64,000 nucleotides of DNA from an uncultured Chryseobacterium sp. (lineage in GTDB: Bacteria; Bacteroidota; Bacteroidia; Flavobacteriales; Weeksellaceae), in assembly GCA_913778275.1 (NCBI GenBank), contig CAJYWN010000005.1, positions 62,001 to 126,000 of the forward strand, written 5' to 3'. Positions 59,676-64,000 of the stretch are shown in pieces. Position 1 is the first letter of the stretch, and the number at the start of each line of letters is the position of its first letter. The translations under genes were made by a program, and so were the position numbers. The notes under the pieces were generated by a model that was not told where the DNA came from, made no database searches, and was given only the letters and a program-made list of their open reading frames with translations.

Positions 59676-61745
59676 ATGAAAAAAGCTCTATATATTTTTT
59701 TAATTTTAATTTCCCAGAGCATTTTCGCGCAGTCCAGTTCAGATTGCGGCGGAAACGTACAGGTCTGCGGAAATACGCCAATTTCCTTCACACCTACAGG
59801 ACCGGGTAGTGTAATGGAAACACTTGGCGGATGTTTAGGTACTGAACATTTCTCTATTTGGTATACATTTACAGTGGCTACTTCAGGTACATTAACTTTT
59901 GTTATTGATCCAAATAATTTTAGTGACGATTATGACTGGGCCGTTTATGGGCCTAATGTTACCTGTAGCAACCTGGGAGGACCCATCAGATGTAATTATT
60001 CCGCAGCAGACGGACCTACAGGACTTAATACAACGGCAACCAACACAACGGCGGGAGCAGGAGGTTCTCCTTTTTGTTCCCTTATGAACGTAGTGGCCGG
60101 ACAAACCTATTATCTGATTGTAGATAACTTCTCATCAAGTGCGAATGGTTTCGTATTATCATGGGGAGGAACCGCTACGCTGGTTTCGCCATTTAACAGC
60201 GCATTTCAGCCGTATCCTTTTATAGAACCCGGAACTCCGGGACCTACGCCAAACTCTCCGAGAGAAGTTGTAGTATGTTCAAATCCTGCTGTATTTAATT
60301 TTACAACCCTTACTGCAGGTATTGTGAACAACAATCCAAACTTTAACGTGTCGTATTATTATACTCAAAATGATGCAATCTCAGGAAATAATCCGATTAC
60401 TACACCTATTACGGTAAATACAACAGACACTTATTATTATGCGATTACCTATACGGAGCCCGGTGCTCCGGCTACCGCAATCAACAGGTGTAGAATTCCC
60501 GGAAAATTTAAATTTATACAAAAAGCGATTACAGGTACCAATGTAACTTTAACGAAGTGTAACAATAATAACCAGGGAACTGCTGTTTTTGATCTTACCA
60601 CGGCGAATGTTAATCCTGACCCTACAATTTCCAGAAAGTATTACCCAACATTGGCAGATCTTAATGCAGGAACAAATGAAATTACCAACCCATATCAATA
60701 CGTTTCCGCGGGAGGCGAGGTGTATGTATTACTGACATCTTCATTCGGATGTAAGGCCATAGCAAAGATTACATTGGCTTTCTTCCCGGTAGTAACGGTA
60801 ACAGAAGCAACGCTTAGATCTTGTTTCATTGAAACAAACCCTGCCACCGCTTCATTCGACCTTACTCTAGCCCCGGTAACTACCCAATCAGGAGTTAAAA
60901 CATATTATCCTTCCTTGGCAGATGCTGTTGCAGGAACCAACCAGATTACCAGCCCAAGCACCTACATTTCTCCGACTGGAGTTGTCTTTATAAAAGTAAC
61001 GGACGGAAACGGATGCTACGGAGTTGCTAAAGTGAATCTGATCGTATTGCCACCAGTGTATTCCAATACCCTTGATGATAAAATTATTTGCATTGAAGAT
61101 ACTACAACGCTTGATGCAGGGCCTGGCTTTGCAGGATATAAGTGGAGTACCGGAGCAACCACACAGACCATTAATAATGTTACTGTAGGTACGTATTGGG
61201 TAGAACTTAAAACCGGAGATTGTGTCACGAAACAAACCGTAAAAGTTTATCCTTCAGACCAGCCTGTTATCTCCAATGTTGACATTGCCAATAATACCGT
61301 TACCATAAATGTTGTAGGTGGAACCGCTCCTTACAAATACTCTCTTGACGGGATCAACTGGCAGGATTCTAACATCTTCACCAATGTTCCGAGAGGAGAT
61401 AATTCAATATACGTAAAAGACGGATACGACTGTGACCCTATTACAATCAGTGTTGTGGTTCCTAATCTTGTAAATGTTATTACCCCGAATGGCGACGGTG
61501 TAAATGATGTGATTGATTATTCCGCATTAGCTGGCAAACAAAACTTAGTATTAAGTATCTTTGACAGATATGGTGTAAAAGTAGGACAGGCCGACAAGCT
61601 TAACGGCTATAAATGGGACGGAACCACCGGAGGGAAAAAAGTATCTACCGGAACTTATTGGTACACCGTAACATGGAACGAAAACGATAAGAAAAATACG
61701 CCATTCAAGTTCTCAGGATGGGTAATGGTAAAAAATAGAGAATAA
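59676..61745 (+). CDS. T9SS cargo protein with type B (gliding-motility-associated) sorting domain, complete copy
   Basis: 689 residues. Signal peptide (to about residue 19, SIFAQ), an N-terminal beta domain (about 22-170; EHFSIWYTFTVATSGTLTFV, DYDWAVYGPNV, YYLIVDNFSSSANGF), a spacer, two related repeats of about 80 residues (60543-61050), an Ig-like domain with STGATTQTINNVTVGTYWVEL, a YKYSLDGINWQDSN domain, and the type B tail VITPNGDGVNDVIDY ... VSTGTYWYTVTWNENDKKN. Such proteins are exported by T9SS and stay on the surface, often as adhesins. Adjacent paralog follows after a terminator. Ligand unknown. Confidence 0.9.
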   Translation: MKKALYIFLILISQSIFAQSSSDCGGNVQVCGNTPISFTPTGPGSVMETLGGCLGTEHFSIWYTFTVATSGTLTFVIDPNNFSDDYDWAVYGPNVTCSNLGGPIRCNYSAADGPTGLNTTATNTTAGAGGSPFCSLMNVVAGQTYYLIVDNFSSSANGFVLSWGGTATLVSPFNSAFQPYPFIEPGTPGPTPNSPREVVVCSNPAVFNFTTLTAGIVNNNPNFNVSYYYTQNDAISGNNPITTPITVNTTDTYYYAITYTEPGAPATAINRCRIPGKFKFIQKAITGTNVTLTKCNNNNQGTAVFDLTTANVNPDPTISRKYYPTLADLNAGTNEITNPYQYVSAGGEVYVLLTSSFGCKAIAKITLAFFPVVTVTEATLRSCFIETNPATASFDLTLAPVTTQSGVKTYYPSLADAVAGTNQITSPSTYISPTGVVFIKVTDGNGCYGVAKVNLIVLPPVYSNTLDDKIICIEDTTTLDAGPGFAGYKWSTGATTQTINNVTVGTYWVELKTGDCVTKQTVKVYPSDQPVISNVDIANNTVTINVVGGTAPYKYSLDGINWQDSNIFTNVPRGDNSIYVKDGYDCDPITISVVVPNLVNVITPNGDGVNDVIDYSALAGKQNLVLSIFDRYGVKVGQADKLNGYKWDGTTGGKKVSTGTYWYTVTWNENDKKNTPFKFSGWVMVKNRE
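60543..61050 (+). repeat. Two coding repeats of about 80 residues in the first T9SS cargo gene
   Basis: Unit outline: T-L-x-x-C ... FDLT ... YYP-L-AD-xx-AGTN-x-IT-P ... V-V/I-K-V ... GC-A-K. Unit boundaries are near 60543, 60800 and 61050. The following gene has three units, and short DNA blocks (around AACAAATGAAATTACC) are identical in both genes. Confidence 0.7.
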
Positions 61746-61762
61746 AACAATACAACATGAAG

Positions 61763-61790
61763 AAAAAACCGCTTTATCAGGCGGTTTTTT
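61763..61790 (+). terminator. Intrinsic terminator between the two T9SS cargo genes
   Basis: AAAAAACCGC (61763-61772) pairs with GCGGTTTTTT (61781-61790) around an 8-nt loop, ending in a T run. Confidence 0.92.
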
Positions 61791-61828
61791 TCACATACAT
61801 TCAAAAAAATAAAAAAAAATCATTTCTC

Positions 61829-64000
61829 ATGAAGAAATTACTGCTACTGACTATTTTATTTTTCTCACAAATGATCTTTTCACAGTCGGACTGTGTTACG
61901 GCAATTGCGGTTTGTGGAAATTCAGGACAGTCATATACACCAAGCGGACATGGAGCTACACAGGAAAGCCCGCTGGGAGGGTGTCTTTCAACCGAACATT
62001 TCTCAGTATGGTATAAATTTACCATTGCCACCGGAGGAACACTCACTTTTGTTATCAATCCCAATGCAACGGGTACAAGTACAGATTATGACTGGGCTGT
62101 TTATGGTCCTAATGTACAATGCGGAGCACTGGGTATCCCTGTAAGATGTTCGTTTTCTGCAGGCGGAGGCCCTACAGGACTTAACATGACATCCCTTGAT
62201 ACGTCAGAAGGTGCCGGTACCGATAATTTGGGTAACCCTTCAGACCGTTTTGTAAAATACATGGATGTTTTGCCAGGTGAAACCTACTATCTTATTGTAG
62301 ATAACTTTTCATCGAATACAACAGGTTTTGCATTAAATTGGGGAGGAACTGCCACCCTTGCATCTCCTTTCACCGATCCTAACTTAACTCCAAATCCCTT
62401 TGTAGCGCCGGGCACACCAAGCGCAACACCGGGCGGACCAAATGAAATTGTACAATGCCAGCTTCCTACTACTTATAATTTTAGTACACTGAGCGCTGGA
62501 ATTATTAATGGGAATCCTAATTTCCAGGTTACGTATCATTACAATTTAAATGATGCCATTACCGGAGCCAGCCCTATCACTACACCAATTACGATAAATG
62601 GTACAACGATTTATTATTACAGCATCCATTATCAGGATCCTGCAAACCCGAATAACCCGATCAACAGCTGTACCCAAACCGGTGCAATTAAATTTGTTCC
62701 CGGAAATATCACGACCAATAATGCTACGCTTACTACGTGTAATTACAACAATTCAGGTACGGGTACTTTTGATTTAACAACGGCCGTTGTATATGCCCCT
62801 ACAACAGGAGTTACAAAAAAATATTATCCAACTCAGGCAGACATGAACGCAGGAACAAATGAAATTACCAATCCTGCCACATATGTATCTACCGCTCCGA
62901 AAACCATATACGTAAAGATAACTACAGACCAAGGGTGTTACGGGAATGCGGAAATCTCATTACAGTTTTTTGCTCCTCTTCCGGCAGTAAATGTTACACT
63001 TAAGGCATGTAATAATAACAATGCAGGAACAGCTTTGTTTGATCTGACTGCAGCAAATGTATATCCACCGGGAGGCGTTACAAAGAAATACTACCTCAGC
63101 CAGGCAGACCTAAATGCAGGCACCAATGAAATCACGAATCCGGCAGCGTATACATCTTCAGCACCTAAAACAATTTATGTACGGGTAGCTAATCCACAAG
63201 GATGTACGGGACAATCCGAAATTTCTTTACAATATCTTCCGGTTGTTACTGTAACAGAAGCAACGCTGGAATCATGCTATATTGAATCGGCTGTTACTAC
63301 CGCCTCTTTTGATCTTACACAAGCGAATGTTACGTCCCAGACAGGAACCAGTAAAAAATATTACAAAACGCAGGCTGATGCCATTGCTGGAACAAACGAA
63401 ATACTGAATCCTACCGCTTATATTGCAACAACAAGTGTTGTATATGTAAAAGTAACTAATGATACTGGCTGTTATGCCATTGCAAAAATCAACCTTAAAG
63501 TTTTGCCTCCTGTAACATCTGCAGTTCTTAAAGACAAGATCATCTGTATTGAAGATAAAACCACTTTGGATGCAGGACCAGGATTTGACGCCTACGAATG
63601 GAGTACAGGAGCCACTACACAATCCATTTCTAATGTGACTGCCGGTACTTACTGGGTTAAACTGAAAACAGGTAAATGCTGGACTTTACAGCCGGTAATA
63701 GTAAATGCATCCGCACAGCCGGTTATTACAAATATTGAAATTACAAATGATTCATTTACGATAACCGTAAACGGAGGAAAAGGACCTTATCAATATTCTC
63801 TTGACGGAGTGAACTGGCAGGATTCAAACGTATTCACCGGGCTTCCGAGAGGAGAGAACAAAGTATATGTAAAAGATTCTTACGATTGTAATCCTATCAG
63901 TGTTCAGGTAACGGTACCTAATCTTATTAATGCCATTACACCGAATGGAGACAACAAAAATGACTACATAGACTATTCAGCATTGTCTTATAAGAAAAAT
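61829..64000 (+). CDS. T9SS cargo protein with type B sorting domain, 3' end outside the window
   Basis: Open from the ATG at 61829 to the window end (724 codons). Signal peptide MKKLLLLTILFFSQMIFSQ, then the same N-terminal domain as its neighbour (EHFSVWYKFTIATGGTLTFV, DYDWAVYGPNVQ, YYLIVDNFSSNTTGF), three 80-residue repeats (about 62721-63500), the STGATTQSISNVTAGTYWVKL and YQYSLDGVNWQDSN domains, and the start of the type B tail (AITPNGDNKNDYIDYSALS). By comparison with the neighbour only about 65 residues are missing. It is a tandem paralog with one more repeat. No promoter box was seen before it. Confidence 0.9.
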   Translation, partial: MKKLLLLTILFFSQMIFSQSDCVTAIAVCGNSGQSYTPSGHGATQESPLGGCLSTEHFSVWYKFTIATGGTLTFVINPNATGTSTDYDWAVYGPNVQCGALGIPVRCSFSAGGGPTGLNMTSLDTSEGAGTDNLGNPSDRFVKYMDVLPGETYYLIVDNFSSNTTGFALNWGGTATLASPFTDPNLTPNPFVAPGTPSATPGGPNEIVQCQLPTTYNFSTLSAGIINGNPNFQVTYHYNLNDAITGASPITTPITINGTTIYYYSIHYQDPANPNNPINSCTQTGAIKFVPGNITTNNATLTTCNYNNSGTGTFDLTTAVVYAPTTGVTKKYYPTQADMNAGTNEITNPATYVSTAPKTIYVKITTDQGCYGNAEISLQFFAPLPAVNVTLKACNNNNAGTALFDLTAANVYPPGGVTKKYYLSQADLNAGTNEITNPAAYTSSAPKTIYVRVANPQGCTGQSEISLQYLPVVTVTEATLESCYIESAVTTASFDLTQANVTSQTGTSKKYYKTQADAIAGTNEILNPTAYIATTSVVYVKVTNDTGCYAIAKINLKVLPPVTSAVLKDKIICIEDKTTLDAGPGFDAYEWSTGATTQSISNVTAGTYWVKLKTGKCWTLQPVIVNASAQPVITNIEITNDSFTITVNGGKGPYQYSLDGVNWQDSNVFTGLPRGENKVYVKDSYDCNPISVQVTVPNLINAITPNGDNKNDYIDYSALSYKKN
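62721..63500 (+). repeat. Three coding repeats of about 80-85 residues in the second T9SS cargo gene
   Basis: Units begin near 62721 (ATLTTC), 62985 (VTLKAC) and 63251 (EATLESC). The first two share GTNEITNPA and SAPKTIYV-type blocks and look like a recent internal duplication relative to the two-unit neighbour. Confidence 0.7.

Overview
The window is chromosomal DNA of a flavobacterium (Bacteroidota), most likely Chryseobacterium or a close Weeksellaceae relative. The evidence is: two SusC/SusD pairs, type IX secretion (T9SS) substrates with both A-type and B-type C-terminal sorting domains, low GC, few recognisable Shine-Dalgarno sites, and many copies of the Bacteroidota promoter element TAnnTTTG (sometimes with an upstream TTG/TTTG). 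No tRNA, rRNA, CRISPR array, phage or insertion sequence was seen. Names are family-level readings of the sequence; no database search was run.

Layout. (1) 1-10,742: two minus-strand SusC-SusD outer-membrane uptake pairs, the first cut by the window edge, separated by a plus-strand secreted subtilisin-type protease with a T9SS tail. Both susC upstream regions carry the same 17-bp promoter-like element and, about 0.2 kb further out, the same 19-bp palindrome ATTTAGAA-N3-TTCTAAAT. From memory this resembles a flavobacterial Fur box, so the whole block may respond to iron. (2) 11,046-15,848: the rimP-nusA-infB operon on the minus strand, with a near-ideal promoter, a terminator-like hairpin in its leader and a strong terminator. 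(3) 16,059-41,497: a surface-polysaccharide locus. It holds nucleotide-sugar genes (ugd, rfbB, rfbA, wecE), a Wzm/Wzt ABC exporter, seven GT2/GT4 glycosyltransferases plus a WbsX-like protein, five left-handed beta-helix acyltransferases, one membrane acyltransferase, an epimerase-like/ATP-grasp/HAD group, a phosphoethanolamine-transferase-like sulfatase-fold enzyme, and a minus-strand ketosynthase III/ACP/ketoreductase cassette. (4) 41,838-45,245: carbonic anhydrase, small secreted protein, SulP transporter, carbonic anhydrase: a probable bicarbonate module. (5) 45,453-54,439: pth, two paralogous lipoproteins, a three-gene operon of paralogous secreted proteins, and mfd. (6) 54,679-64,000: small lipoproteins, a Lys-rich repeat protein, a GH3-like adenylating enzyme, an MFS transporter, a secreted helical-repeat protein and two large paralogous T9SS cargo proteins, the second cut by the window end.

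How the genes fit together. In the polysaccharide locus RfbA, RfbB and WecE make dTDP-4-amino-4,6-dideoxygalactose without any other enzyme. The PglD/NeuD-like acyltransferase encoded 2 bp before wecE is the obvious candidate to acylate its amino group. The ketosynthase III, dedicated ACP and ketoreductase could supply a 3-hydroxyacyl group for the same or another amino sugar. Export would be by the ABC route, since Wzt has the C-terminal carbohydrate-recognition extension and no Wzx/Wzy was seen. The most interesting undescribed items are the shared susC regulatory architecture, the acyl-supply cassette, the ATP-grasp/HAD group, and the three-gene VGINT operon.
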